NCBI GenBank assembly: GCA_040414495.1
Contig: JBEDUI010000078.1
Coordinates: 1-34,358, forward strand
Source of the DNA: DATAVB01 sp040414495
Lineage (GTDB): Bacteria; Actinomycetota; Actinomycetes; Mycobacteriales; QHCD01
Length of the DNA stretch: 34,358 nt
Direction: 5' to 3'
This document shows, piece by piece, positions 14,398 to 23,378 of this stretch; position 1 is the first letter of the stretch, and each line of letters starts with the position of its first letter. The notes beneath the pieces were generated by a model. That model searched no databases and was not told the DNA's origin. It saw nothing but the letters and a program-made list of their open reading frames with translations. Both the position numbers and the translations under genes were made by a program.

Positions 14398-15570
14398 CGC
14401 CTTGAGCAGTTGTTCGCAGTGCTCCTCGCCCCGCGTCTCGGCTGACAATGCGATCTCCACCTCGCCCAGGTGCAGGCGTGAGCCGGTACGCGAGTGCTCG
14501 ACCGAGAGCACGTTCGCGCCCTGATCCGCGACCAGGTGCAACAGCGACGCCAGCTCGCCCGGTCGGTCAGCAATGCGCAGCCGACAGAAGATGTACCGGC
14601 CGGCCGACACCATGCCGTACTGAATGACCTTGGAGAGCAGCACTGGGTCGATGTTGCCGCCCGACAGCACCGCGACGACCGGAGGCTCGAACCGTTCAGG
14701 GGCGTCCATCAAAGCCGCGACCGACGCGGCCCCAGCCGGTTCGACCACCAGCTTGGCCCGTTCCAAGCACAGCAGCAGTGCCCGCGACAACGACTCCTCG
14801 GACACGGTCACCACGTCGTCGACCCACTCACGCACGTGAGCGAAGGTGAGCTGTCCCGGTGACCCGACCGCGATGCCGTCGGCCATGGTCGACATGCCCG
14901 GCAAGACAATCGGGTGCCCGGCCACGAGCGAGCCAGGAAACGCGGCCGCGCCCTCGGCCTGTACGCCGACGACCCTGACATCGGGCCGGTGGTCCTTGAC
15001 CGTGACCGCAATCCCGGAGACCAGACCGCCGCCCCCGGTGCCGACCAAGATCGTGCGCACCTGCGGACATTGGTCGAGGATCTCCAGGCCGACCGTCCCC
15101 TGCCCTGCGATCACGTCGGGATGGTCGAACGGGTGGATGAACACCGCGTCGTGCTGATCCGCGTACGCCTTGGCCGACCGCAACGTCTCATCCACGGTCT
15201 TGCCGACCAGTTGCACCTGGGCGCCGTAGGACAGCGTCGCCTCGATCTTGGGTAGCGGCGCACCGACCGGCATGAACACCGTGGCCGCCGTACCGAGCAA
15301 CCCGGCAGCGAGCGCGACCCCCTGGGCATGGTTGCCGGCCGACGCCGCCACCACGCCGCGAGCACGTTGCTCCTTGCTCAGCCGCGCGATACGGACATAG
15401 GCCCCACGAATCTTGAATGAGCCGGTTCGCTGCAGGTTCTCGCATTTGAGGTAGACCTGCCCACCAGTAAGCGCACCGAGCACCCGCGAGTTGGCGATCG
15501 GCGTGACCTGGGTGACGCCAGCCAATAGCTTGGCCGCGGCGGCTACATCATCGGAGCTCACCAGTTCCAT
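14362..15570 (-). CDS. ilvA: Threonine ammonia-lyase
   Basis: A 402-residue PLP enzyme that deaminates threonine to 2-oxobutyrate, the first step to isoleucine. PLP-binding Lys53 lies in TGSFKIRGA; the phosphate-binding glycine loop VGTGGGGLVSG and the SAGNHAQGVA block are present. Residues 325-402 form a short ACT-type regulatory domain (RLRIADRPGELASLLHLVADQGANVLSVEH), as in the roughly 400-residue class rather than the 500-residue E. coli IlvA. ATG 15570 gives the family start (MELVSSDDV); a GTG 45 nt upstream is open but less typical. Serine may also be a substrate. It is convergent with, and overlaps by 36 bp, the Pro-rich protein gene. Confidence 0.92.
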   Translation of the reverse strand: MELVSSDDVAAAAKLLAGVTQVTPIANSRVLGALTGGQVYLKCENLQRTGSFKIRGAYVRIARLSKEQRARGVVAASAGNHAQGVALAAGLLGTAATVFMPVGAPLPKIEATLSYGAQVQLVGKTVDETLRSAKAYADQHDAVFIHPFDHPDVIAGQGTVGLEILDQCPQVRTILVGTGGGGLVSGIAVTVKDHRPDVRVVGVQAEGAAAFPGSLVAGHPIVLPGMSTMADGIAVGSPGQLTFAHVREWVDDVVTVSEESLSRALLLCLERAKLVVEPAGAASVAALMDAPERFEPPVVAVLSGGNIDPVLLSKVIQYGMVSAGRYIFCRLRIADRPGELASLLHLVADQGANVLSVEHSRTGSRLHLGEVEIALSAETRGEEHCEQLLKALREAGHTAIFG

Positions 15571-15816
15571 GACCGCATCGTGCCACGCAGACCCGAATCC
15601 ACCACCTCCGTTCACACCGTGGTGACCACCGTCTCGACGACCGCTTCAAGGACCGCGCACCCAGGCCGTACCGGGTCTTGGCCGGGATTTGCCTGCCAGC
15701 TGGACGTCATCACCGACGGGTCCGGCATTTCGCCCTGAGCGAAGGACGCGGCCACAACGCCGAATCTGGCTGTGTTGCAGCCGCTGCTTCGCGTGCGTGG
15801 CGACCACCAGCGGACG

Positions 15817-15822
15817 TACGGT
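15817..15822 (+). promoter_or_regulatory. -10 box of the MoxR-VWA operon
   Basis: TACGGT ends 6 nt before the GTG at 15829. No ribosome-binding site is present. TACGG recurs 8 nt later just at the start codon. Confidence 0.45.
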
Positions 15823-15828
15823 CGTACG

Positions 15829-17259
15829 GTGACCACACCGCAACCAGCAAGTAAGACGCTCGGCGAGCTGCGCGACAGCGGCTACCGGTACCGCACCGTC
15901 AAGGCCGAGATCCGTGACAACCTTCTCTCTCGCCTGGCCGCTGGCGAACCCAGCCTGCCGGGCATCGTCGGGTTCGATGAGACCGTCGTGCCTGAGGTCG
16001 AGCGCGCCCTCCTCGCCGGGCACGACATCGTGCTGCTGGGCGAACGGGGCCAGGGCAAGACTCGGCTGATCCGCACGCTCATTGGGCTGCTCGACGAATG
16101 GACGCCGATCATCGCCGGCTCCGAGATCAACGACCATCCCTACGACCCGATTTCGCCCTGGGGCAAACGAATCGTCGCCGAACGAGGCGACGCGACGCCG
16201 ATCAGTTGGAAGCACCGCGATGAGCGGTACGGCGAGAAGCTCGCCACTCCTGACACCTCGGTCGGCGATCTCGTTGGAGATGTCGACCCGATCAAGGTCG
16301 CCGAAGGCCGAACTCTGGGCGACCCCGAAACTGTCCACTATGGACTGTTGCCCCGGACCAACCGGGGCATTTTCAGCGTCAATGAGCTGCCTGATCTGGC
16401 TGAGCGAATTCAAGTTTCGCTGCTGAACGTTCTGGAAGAGCGGGACATCCAGGTCCGCGGCTATCTGCTGCGGATGCCCTTGGACGTACTGCTCGTGGCC
16501 TCGGCCAACCCGGAGGACTACACCAACCGCGGCCGGATCATCACGCCGTTGAAGGACCGGTTCGGAGCTGAGATCCGTACCCACTACCCGATCGAGCTGT
16601 CCGACGAATTGGCGCTGATCAGGCAGGAAGCGGTGGTCAAGTGGACCGGCGGGCTGCAGGCCGAACCGGTCGTGTCCGACCATCTGCTCGACATCATCGC
16701 GCGCTACGCCCGTGCGGTGCGCGAGGCGCCGCAGGTCGACCAGCGCTCGGGTGTGAGTGCCCGGTTCGCCATCGCCGGCGTCGAAACCGTCGCTGCCTCG
16801 GCGGTGCGGCGGGCCGCCATCACGGGCGAGCCGACCCCGGTCGCCCGGATCTGCGATCTGCCGGCCGTGATCCCGGCCAGCCGAGGCAAGGTCGAGTTCG
16901 ACGATGCCGACCACGACTCGTCGGGCCGCGAACTGGAGATCCTCGCGCACCTGCTGCGGCAGGCGACGGCCGCCAGTTTCCGGTCGTACCTTGCTGGCGT
17001 CGACCTTTCGCCGTTGCAGCGTGTTTTCGAGGAGGGCGCGACGGTGGAAACCGGTGACCTCGTGGCCGCCGACGAATTGCTGCGCCAGGTCGGGCCGTTC
17101 ACCGGACTGGCCACCATCCTGGATCGTCTCGGCATAGCCGAAGGCGTCGAGAATCCGGGCCTGGCCGCGGCAGCATTGGAGTTCGCCTTGGAAGGTCTTT
17201 ATCTGTCCCGACGATTGGCCAAGGACGAGGTCCAGGGCCACGCGATCTACGGCGCCTGA
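15829..17259 (+). CDS. MoxR-type AAA+ ATPase
   Basis: A 476-residue AAA+ ATPase related to magnesium-chelatase subunit I. The Walker A loop is GERGQGKTR (71-79), the Walker B-like region is GIFSVNELPDL, sensor 1 is VASANPED and an arginine-finger region follows in LKDRFGAEIRTHY. MoxR proteins work with a VWA-domain partner as chaperones that assemble or activate other protein complexes, and the partner here is the next gene, 3 nt away. M. tuberculosis has a similar pair, Rv0958/Rv0959, as I recall. The client is unknown. The GTG at 15829 is chosen for its -10 box 6 nt upstream and because the similarity to relatives begins soon after. Confidence 0.88.
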   Translation: MTTPQPASKTLGELRDSGYRYRTVKAEIRDNLLSRLAAGEPSLPGIVGFDETVVPEVERALLAGHDIVLLGERGQGKTRLIRTLIGLLDEWTPIIAGSEINDHPYDPISPWGKRIVAERGDATPISWKHRDERYGEKLATPDTSVGDLVGDVDPIKVAEGRTLGDPETVHYGLLPRTNRGIFSVNELPDLAERIQVSLLNVLEERDIQVRGYLLRMPLDVLLVASANPEDYTNRGRIITPLKDRFGAEIRTHYPIELSDELALIRQEAVVKWTGGLQAEPVVSDHLLDIIARYARAVREAPQVDQRSGVSARFAIAGVETVAASAVRRAAITGEPTPVARICDLPAVIPASRGKVEFDDADHDSSGRELEILAHLLRQATAASFRSYLAGVDLSPLQRVFEEGATVETGDLVAADELLRQVGPFTGLATILDRLGIAEGVENPGLAAAALEFALEGLYLSRRLAKDEVQGHAIYGA

Positions 17260-17262
17260 ATC

Positions 17263-19233
17263 ATGGCCGCACCGCATTACAGGTACGGAGAGTGGCATGG
17301 CGGCCGCGATCCGCTCGAGCCGCCGTTCGACATTCGCGAAGCGCTGGACGAGATCGGCGACGACGTGCTGTCCGGGGAGAGTCCGGCCGATGCTTTGCGC
17401 CGGCTGCTGCAACGGGGCACCGACCGGCTGCGGGGTTTGGATGACCTGCGTCGGCGGGTCCGCGAGCGGCAACGTGCGGCCCGCCGGCGCGGTCGGCTGG
17501 ACGGGACGCTGGAGCGGGTCAAGGAGCTGCTGGATCAGGCTTTGTCTGAGGAGCGGCGGACACTGTTCCCCGATCCGTCGGACGCCGCCCGGCTCGCCGA
17601 GGCCGAACTCGACGCGCTGCCGAACGATCCCGCCCGCGCAGTCCGTGAGCTGTCGGACTACCAGTGGCGCAGTCCAGAGGCACGTGAGGCGTACGAGCAG
17701 ATCCAGCAGCTGCTGCGTCAAGAGGTGCTCGACTCGCAGTTCCGTGGAATGAAGCAGGCTCTGCAGAACGCTCAGGGTGGCGACTCGGCGGCCATGGAGC
17801 AGATCAAGGACATGCTCGCCGACCTCAACGAGATGCTGGCCGCGGATGCCCGCGGCGAGCATACGCAGCAGCAGTTCGACGAATTCATGGCCAAACACGG
17901 CCAGTTCTTCCCGGACAACCCAGGTGATCTCGACGAGTTGATCGACTCCTTGGCGCGCCGGGCCGCCGCGGCCGCGCGGATGATGAACAGCCTCACCGAC
18001 GAGCAGCGTGAGGAGCTGGCCAATCTGATGGCCGGTGCGATGTCTGACGTCGGCCTGGCCAGCGAGTTGGATCGGCTGGGCCAACAGCTGCGCTCGGCGC
18101 GACCCGATCTGCGCTGGGACGGCCGGGAGCGGATGCGCGGCGACCGGCCGATGGGCATGGGCGACGCCACCACCGCGCTCGAGGAGATCGCTGACCTCGA
18201 CGAACTGGAGGCGCTGCTCGATCAGGACTACGCCGGAGCCAGCCTCGAAGACGTCGATCCCGAACTGGTCGAGCGGGCGCTGGGCCGGCAGGCCGTCGAC
18301 GACGTCGCCGCGCTGCGCCGGGTGGAGCGGGAACTTGAACGACAGGGCTACCTGACCCGTGAAGACGGGCGGCTGCAGCTCTCGCCGCGGGCCGTGCGCC
18401 GGCTCGGGGCGACGGCGTTGCGCCGGATCTTCTCCGATCTGGACGCCAGCGGCCGGGGTGAGCACGACCTCGCCGATGCGGGTGCGGCCGGTGAGCCGAC
18501 CGGTGCGAGCCGGCAGTGGCAGTACGGCGACGAGCAGCCGCTCGATGTGGTTCGCACGGTCCGCAACGCGGTGCTGCGGCACGGCACCGGAAACGGTCGC
18601 CGGCTCAAGCTGGCGGTGGACGACTTCGAAGTGATCGAGACCGAGCGGCGTACCAGCGCCGCGGTCGCGGTGCTGGTCGACCTGTCGTATTCGATGGCGC
18701 TGCGAGGTGCCTGGGGGGCGGCCAAGTCGACCGCGTTGGCGTTGCACAGCCTGGTCACCACCCGTTATCCGCAGGATGCGATCGAGGTGATCGGGTTCAG
18801 CGACTACGCGCGGGTGATCCGGCCGACCGAACTTGCCGGTATGTCCTGGGACATGAGGCAGGGCACCAACCTGCAGCACGCCCTGATGCTGGCCTCGCGT
18901 CATCTGGCCAAGCACCCGGACAGTGAGCCGGTTGTCCTGGTGGTGACCGACGGCGAGCCGACCGCGCACCTGACACCGTCGGGCCAGGCCGAGTTCTGCT
19001 GGCCGCCACTGCCCGACACCATCGCGTTGACGCATGCCGAGGTCGAACGGATAACGCGCCGGGGCGCGACGATCAACGTCTTCATGCTCGCCGACGAACC
19101 CGGCCTGGTGCATTTCGTTGACCAACTGGCCGAACGCAATGGCGGGCGCGTCTTCTCGCCGAGCCCCGAACGACTGGGCGAATATGTCGTGCACGACTAC
19201 CTCAGCGCTCGGCGAGGTCGACGCCGCCGCTAA
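17263..19233 (+). CDS. VWA-domain partner of the MoxR ATPase
   Basis: A 656-residue protein. Residues 1-420 are mostly charged helices, including a long Arg/Glu-rich coiled-coil-like stretch (55-160). Residues 465-640 form a von Willebrand A domain whose metal-ion-dependent adhesion site is complete: D473-x-S-x-S in LVDLSYSMAL, Thr in QGTNLQHA, and Asp in VVTDGEPTAH. There is no signal peptide or membrane helix, so it should act in the cytosol with the MoxR ATPase. The ATG lies 3 nt after the moxR stop, indicating one operon. A strong hairpin follows the stop. Confidence 0.9.
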   Translation: MAAPHYRYGEWHGGRDPLEPPFDIREALDEIGDDVLSGESPADALRRLLQRGTDRLRGLDDLRRRVRERQRAARRRGRLDGTLERVKELLDQALSEERRTLFPDPSDAARLAEAELDALPNDPARAVRELSDYQWRSPEAREAYEQIQQLLRQEVLDSQFRGMKQALQNAQGGDSAAMEQIKDMLADLNEMLAADARGEHTQQQFDEFMAKHGQFFPDNPGDLDELIDSLARRAAAAARMMNSLTDEQREELANLMAGAMSDVGLASELDRLGQQLRSARPDLRWDGRERMRGDRPMGMGDATTALEEIADLDELEALLDQDYAGASLEDVDPELVERALGRQAVDDVAALRRVERELERQGYLTREDGRLQLSPRAVRRLGATALRRIFSDLDASGRGEHDLADAGAAGEPTGASRQWQYGDEQPLDVVRTVRNAVLRHGTGNGRRLKLAVDDFEVIETERRTSAAVAVLVDLSYSMALRGAWGAAKSTALALHSLVTTRYPQDAIEVIGFSDYARVIRPTELAGMSWDMRQGTNLQHALMLASRHLAKHPDSEPVVLVVTDGEPTAHLTPSGQAEFCWPPLPDTIALTHAEVERITRRGATINVFMLADEPGLVHFVDQLAERNGGRVFSPSPERLGEYVVHDYLSARRGRRRR

Positions 19234-19246
19234 GGCGCGAGCCGAG

Positions 19247-19290
19247 AGCCGCCGTGGCCAGGTCAGCTGTCGTGGTCTGGCCAGGCGGCT
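19247..19290 (+). terminator. Terminator of the MoxR-VWA operon
   Basis: AGCCGCC (19247-19253) with GGCGGCT (19284-19290), and GGCCAG (19256-19261) with CTGGCC (19277-19282), make a 13-bp interrupted stem. It begins 14 nt past the stop codon and has no long T-tract. Confidence 0.7.
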
Positions 19291-19411
19291 ATTGCCCGAT
19301 AATTGACGGTCAGCCTGGATTGGCCTGGCCCGCATAGCGTTCCTCCTGACTCGTTATCGCGCAGCCGGGCCACGCCTGGGCCCGGGGCAAGGTCGGCTAC
19401 GGAGCGGTGGC

Positions 19412-19417
19412 TACTCT
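19412..19417 (+). promoter_or_regulatory. -10 box of the DUF2269-like gene
   Basis: TACTCT ends 6 nt before the ATG at 19424, consistent with a leaderless mRNA. Confidence 0.5.
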
Positions 19418-19423
19418 GCGCAC

Positions 19424-19855
19424 ATGAAGGTCCTGCTGACGTTGCATCTCGTGGCCGCGGTCTTTTTGGTCGGCCCACTCATCGCCTCGGGAATGACCGG
19501 CCTGCGGGCGCTGCGTACCGGCGACGCCGCCGCAGCCCGGCTGACCTCGCGGATGACCACCCTCTACAGCTGGCTTTCCCTGCTCGTAGCCATCTTCGGC
19601 CTCGCGATGGTGCAAGGCCGCAATCGTGGTTTCCACATCAGCTTCAGCGAGACCTGGATCCAGGTCTCCATCGCGCTTTACGTCGTGGCGCTGGTTCTCT
19701 CGCTCCTGTTGGTCGCCCCGACGCTGAGCGCCGCCGCACGCGGGCTCGACGCCGGCGAGGCGATCGGTTCGTTGCGCGCACGGGCAGGCGCTTCCGCTGG
19801 TGTCGTCGCGCTGCTCTACCTGGCCATCCTCGTGCTCATGGTCTACCGACCCTGA
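19424..19855 (+). CDS. Small four-helix membrane protein (DUF2269-like)
   Basis: A 143-residue integral membrane protein with four hydrophobic segments (about 3-25, 50-65, 82-103 and 121-141). The opening LLTLHLVAAVFLVGPLIASGMTGL with a conserved His resembles the DUF2269 family of predicted membrane proteins; this assignment is from pattern only and its function is unknown. The ATG is fixed by a -10 box 6 nt upstream. It is convergent with metB, with only 10 nt between the stop codons. Confidence 0.72.
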   Translation: MKVLLTLHLVAAVFLVGPLIASGMTGLRALRTGDAAAARLTSRMTTLYSWLSLLVAIFGLAMVQGRNRGFHISFSETWIQVSIALYVVALVLSLLLVAPTLSAAARGLDAGEAIGSLRARAGASAGVVALLYLAILVLMVYRP

Positions 19856-19865
19856 GCGTCGCTGT

Positions 19866-21002
19866 TCACTCCAACGCCTGCGCCAGGTCGGCCAGCAGGT
19901 CGTCGATCGACTCGATGCCGACGGAGAGCCGGACCAGATCCGCCGGTACCTCCAACTGCGAACCCGCGACCGATTGGTGGGTCATCCGACCCGGATGTTC
20001 GACCAGCGACTCAATGCCGCCCAGCGATTCGGCGAGCGTAAAGATCTTCGTCTTGGCACACACCTGCAATGCGGCCTGCTCCCCCGCCGCCAGCTGGAAG
20101 GACACCATGCCACCGAAGGCCCGCATCTGCTTGGCCGCGACCTCGTGCCCTGGGTGATCCGGCAATCCGGGGTAACGGACCTGGGCCACCCGGGGGTGAC
20201 CCTGCAACATCGTCACGACCCGCTCGGCGTTCGCACAATGACGATCCATCCGGACTGCCAGCGTTTTCGCGCCGCGTAGCACCAACCAAGCATCAAACGG
20301 GCCTGCCACAGCACCCATCGCGTTCTGGTGGAATGCCAGCCGCTCGCCCAACTCGGCATCCGCGGCGATCAGAGCACCACCGACGACGTCGGAGTGCCCG
20401 CCGATGTACTTGGTCGTCGAATGCACGACCACGTCGGCGCCGAGCGCCAGTGGCTGTTGCAGATATGGCGTGGCGAATGTGTTGTCCACCGCGAGCAAGG
20501 CCCCTGCGCTACGGGCGATATCGGCCAGCGCGGCGATGTCGGAGACGCCCAGCAGCGGATTGGTGGGCGTCTCGCACCAGACGATCCGCGTAGTGTCACG
20601 CACCGCGGACCGGACCGCATCGAGGTCATGCAGCGGGACCGGAGTGCACTCAACGCCCCACCGGGCCAGCACCTTGGAGAACAATCGGAACGATCCGCCG
20701 TAGGCGTCATCGGGCACGATGAGATGGTCTCCGGGCGCGCACACCGTTCGTAACAGCGTGTCCTCGGCGGCCAGACCGGATGCGAAGGCGAGTCCCCGGG
20801 CGCCACCCTCCAACGCGGCCAGACACTCCTCCAGAGCCTTACGGGTCGGGTTGGCGGAGCGGCTGTACTCGTAGCCACCACGCAGTCCCCCGACACCGTC
20901 CTGCTTATACGTCGAGGTCGCGTAGATCGGCACACTGACCGCACCCGTGCCCGAATCGGGCTCCTGGCCCGCGTGAATTGCCAACGTCTCGAAACCGCTC
21001 AT
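19866..21002 (-). CDS. metB: Cystathionine gamma-synthase / gamma-lyase
   Basis: A 378-residue PLP enzyme of the Cys/Met metabolism family. The PLP lysine is Lys198 in HSTTKYIGGHSD; YEYSRSANPTR and CETPTNPLL are family blocks. The enzyme makes cystathionine from an activated homoserine ester and cysteine, or splits it; sequence alone does not decide the direction. The ATG at 21002 is chosen because the homologous N-terminus (SGFETLAIHAGQEP) begins there and a -10 box TACGCT sits 7 nt upstream. An open frame continues far upstream but has no start support. It belongs with cbs 2.4 kb away: the two genes together give transsulfuration, and in M. tuberculosis they lie close as Rv1079 and Rv1077. 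Confidence 0.93.
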   Translation of the reverse strand: MSGFETLAIHAGQEPDSGTGAVSVPIYATSTYKQDGVGGLRGGYEYSRSANPTRKALEECLAALEGGARGLAFASGLAAEDTLLRTVCAPGDHLIVPDDAYGGSFRLFSKVLARWGVECTPVPLHDLDAVRSAVRDTTRIVWCETPTNPLLGVSDIAALADIARSAGALLAVDNTFATPYLQQPLALGADVVVHSTTKYIGGHSDVVGGALIAADAELGERLAFHQNAMGAVAGPFDAWLVLRGAKTLAVRMDRHCANAERVVTMLQGHPRVAQVRYPGLPDHPGHEVAAKQMRAFGGMVSFQLAAGEQAALQVCAKTKIFTLAESLGGIESLVEHPGRMTHQSVAGSQLEVPADLVRLSVGIESIDDLLADLAQALE

Positions 21003-21009
21003 GGCCGCG

Positions 21010-21015
21010 AGCGTA
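21010..21015 (-). promoter_or_regulatory. -10 box of metB (leaderless start)
   Basis: On the minus strand TACGCT ends 7 nt before the metB ATG. No ribosome-binding site is seen. Confidence 0.5.
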
Positions 21016-21125
21016 AACCGCGGGACGTCGAGGCACCCCTCGCCCCCGGCGCGTTGATTCGTGGGAATTTCCATGGCCCGAGAATGCCTCGCTGCCAGCC
21101 AGACCGCGACAACCCGAAGTGGATC

Positions 21126-21234
21126 TGTGGACAACGCGCTACCTGTGGACATCCGGCCGTCATCTCGCGATTGTTGTCGGACCCTCGTGCTATCGGCCGC
21201 AGCCCTTACACACAGCCGCTCAGAGATATCCACA
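21126..21234. promoter_or_regulatory. Cluster of DnaA-box-like sites
   Basis: TGTGGACAA at 21126-21134 is a perfect inverse of the actinobacterial DnaA box TTGTCCACA. TGTGGACAT at 21144-21152 and ATATCCACA at 21226-21234 each differ by one base from a known box form. All three lie in the 310-nt divergent gap between metB and the ABC operon (21003-21312), which otherwise holds only promoters. No gene usual at a chromosomal origin is nearby. Confidence 0.5.
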
Positions 21235-21273
21235 GGTCGAAAATCGACATGCCGAAATCGTCGGATCCGGCCG

Positions 21274-21279
21274 TAAAGT
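21274..21279 (+). promoter_or_regulatory. Possible -10 box of the ABC operon
   Basis: TAAAGT would place the transcription start about 27 nt before the ATG at 21313, leaving room for the GGGGG ribosome site. No convincing -35 element is at the right distance. Confidence 0.3.
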
Positions 21280-21312
21280 CGGGCACGGCAGCAACAACGA
21301 CGGGGGTTGACC

Positions 21313-21981
21313 ATGCATAAGCGCGACGACGTGCCGCACTCGGACGATCGGCTGATCCTGTCCGTGCGCGGGATGACGAAGTCGTTCGCGGCCAAGACGA
21401 TTCTCGCCGGCATCGACCTCACGGTCAGTCCGGGTGAGGCAGTCGCCGTCACTGGTCCGAACGGCTCGGGCAAGACAACGCTGCTGCGTTGCGTCAGTGG
21501 ACTCGATCGTGCGTCGGCTGGAGCAATCGAGGTTGCCGCCGTGCCGCTACGCGAACATGACCCCGACGCACGACGCCGGATCGCAGCCGTGCTGGATGAT
21601 GCCGAATTCTTTGTCGACGTGCCCGCCGTCGAACATCTGGCGCTGCTGCTGCTCGCGCATGGCGACCGCGATCCGGACAGCCACGCAGCGAAGCTCCTTG
21701 AGGACGCCGGGCTCGGGGAGCTGGCCATGCAGTTGCCGGTCGGCCTGTCCTCCGGGCAACGTCGACGACTGGCCCTACTCACCTGTTTTGCCCGTCCCCG
21801 CCTGCTGGTTGTTCTTGATGAACCCGAGCAGCGCCTCGACCGCGACGGCCGCCGGTGGCTGATCCGGCAATTGAGGAAGGAGAAGGAACTAGGTCACGGA
21901 GTCCTGTTTGCGACGCACGATCGCGAACTGACCAGCGACATCGCCGACCGCGTCGTCGAGTTGGGTCGGGTGCTGGCATGA
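21313..21981 (+). CDS. ABC transporter ATP-binding protein
   Basis: A 222-residue ATPase subunit. Walker A is GPNGSGKTT (48-56), the signature is LSSGQRRRL, Walker B is LLVVLDEPE and the switch His is in FATHD. The Q-loop is unusual: the position of the conserved Gln reads VLDDAEFF, with Asp instead. ATG 21313 is preferred to a TTG two codons earlier because a GGGGG ribosome site lies upstream at good spacing. Its stop overlaps the ATG of the next gene in ATGA, so the two subunits are translationally coupled. The transported substrate is unknown; no binding protein is encoded nearby, which favours an exporter. Confidence 0.9.
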   Translation: MHKRDDVPHSDDRLILSVRGMTKSFAAKTILAGIDLTVSPGEAVAVTGPNGSGKTTLLRCVSGLDRASAGAIEVAAVPLREHDPDARRRIAAVLDDAEFFVDVPAVEHLALLLLAHGDRDPDSHAAKLLEDAGLGELAMQLPVGLSSGQRRRLALLTCFARPRLLVVLDEPEQRLDRDGRRWLIRQLRKEKELGHGVLFATHDRELTSDIADRVVELGRVLA

Positions 21982-23360
21982 GCGCAATCGACGCACCAAT
22001 CACAGCACGAGCGGTCCGACACCGCCTGCGACAGCGGCGAATTCAGGCGCAACAAACGACGCGGTCCCAAATCGCCCGCGTCTACGAGAAAGCGATCGTG
22101 GCGGCGATTCTGCTCGGCGTCGCCGCCGGCGCAGTCCATCCACTGTGGACAGCCATGGCAGCGCCGGGCGTGCTGGCGCCGAATGCGCCAGCACAGCTGT
22201 TCGTATTCGCAGTGCTGCTGGGAATTCTCGCGATGTCGATACGAATTCTGAGAGCAGCCGGGCCGCTCGCGGCCAGCGCGGCATTCCGGTTTTGGTTGCT
22301 GACAACGCCGGTACGGAGACGAGATCTGCTCCGGCCCCGAGCAATGGCCCTCGTCGCTGCTGTCGCGGCCGCGACCGGATTGGTGGCCGCACCGATCGCG
22401 CACTTGGCCGCGACCGGTGCACTGCTGACTGCTGCTTTTGTGGGAGCTGGCACGATCGTCGCCACCGCCGCGGTGTGGGCGCAGGCGTCAGCTACCGCCG
22501 ACCGTGCGCTGCACGCCGTGGGGCAGGTACTCGGGGCTGGTTCCACGTTGGCTTTTGGCTCGTTGGCGACCGGCGTTGGGCGGACCGGCCTGAATTCGGC
22601 ACTCGGTGTGTCGTCCGTGACTGCGTTTTCCATTCTGCTGTCGGTCGTGGTCGCGGGAATTGTGTGCGCCGCGTTCGCCTATCGGGCATTGGATCGGATC
22701 GATCTGGGAGCGCTCAAGCACGGGCATGGCCTCTGGACCGCCGGCCGCGCCGCCGCCGGATTCTTCGACGTATTGCTGCTGAGCGATTTGCTCGCCGAGC
22801 AACGTGCTCGTGACGTCGGGTATGCCAGACCGGTCGCGTTGGGGCCATGGCTTCGGCGATCCCGGTGGCGGCTGGAATGGACGCGGCTGCGCCGAAGACC
22901 CGGTCTCGTGGTTCGCGTAGGTTGCGCCGCGCTGGTGTGGTGGGCGTGCGTACCCGTCCTGTCCGGATCCGTTCTGGTCGCGCTTGCGGTCATCCTCGGA
23001 TATTGCGTGGTGCTGCCGATGGCCGCGACGTTACGGCAGCTGTGGATGCGCCCGACGTTGCGAACGCAGTTCGCGCCACACGACCGAAGCCTGATTTTCA
23101 GGTCGATCGGTGTATGCGCCCTGACCGCGGTTGTATGGACCGGGCTTACGCTGCCCACCCTTCCGGTCCTGGCGATAGTGACGATGCCAGTCGGGCTCAC
23201 GGCCGCGGCTTATCGCACCGTTACCCGGCCGCCGTTGGACTATTCGATGCCGCCGGTGGGCACACCGATCGGCGATATTCCGATCGATCTGATTCGGCAG
23301 CTCGTGCGTGGCCCCTTGCTTGTGGTCGGCGTGATCGTCGGGCTAGTCATGATCGGTTGA
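21978..23360 (+). CDS. ABC transporter membrane subunit (possibly DUF6297-like)
   Basis: A 460-residue protein with about ten hydrophobic helices in two blocks (about 40-260 and 350-460), separated by a basic cytosolic segment (WLRRSRWRLEWTRLRRRPG). Its start overlaps the stop of the ATPase gene (ATGA), the usual link between ABC subunits. I believe it resembles actinobacterial DUF6297-type proteins found beside ABC ATPases, but this is recall, not a search. The Arg-rich N-terminus (residues 1-33) is cytosolic. It ends 18 nt from the stop of cbs, tail to tail, with no visible terminator between them. Confidence 0.75.
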   Translation: MSAIDAPITARAVRHRLRQRRIQAQQTTRSQIARVYEKAIVAAILLGVAAGAVHPLWTAMAAPGVLAPNAPAQLFVFAVLLGILAMSIRILRAAGPLAASAAFRFWLLTTPVRRRDLLRPRAMALVAAVAAATGLVAAPIAHLAATGALLTAAFVGAGTIVATAAVWAQASATADRALHAVGQVLGAGSTLAFGSLATGVGRTGLNSALGVSSVTAFSILLSVVVAGIVCAAFAYRALDRIDLGALKHGHGLWTAGRAAAGFFDVLLLSDLLAEQRARDVGYARPVALGPWLRRSRWRLEWTRLRRRPGLVVRVGCAALVWWACVPVLSGSVLVALAVILGYCVVLPMAATLRQLWMRPTLRTQFAPHDRSLIFRSIGVCALTAVVWTGLTLPTLPVLAIVTMPVGLTAAAYRTVTRPPLDYSMPPVGTPIGDIPIDLIRQLVRGPLLVVGVIVGLVMIG

Positions 23361-23378
23361 GCGATGACTGGACCCAAG

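Noticed and set aside
15646..19335. A 1229-codon open frame on the minus strand opposite MoxR-VWA
   Set aside because: It mirrors two well-supported genes, has no domain signature, and is explained by codon bias in GC-rich DNA leaving an antisense frame free of stops.
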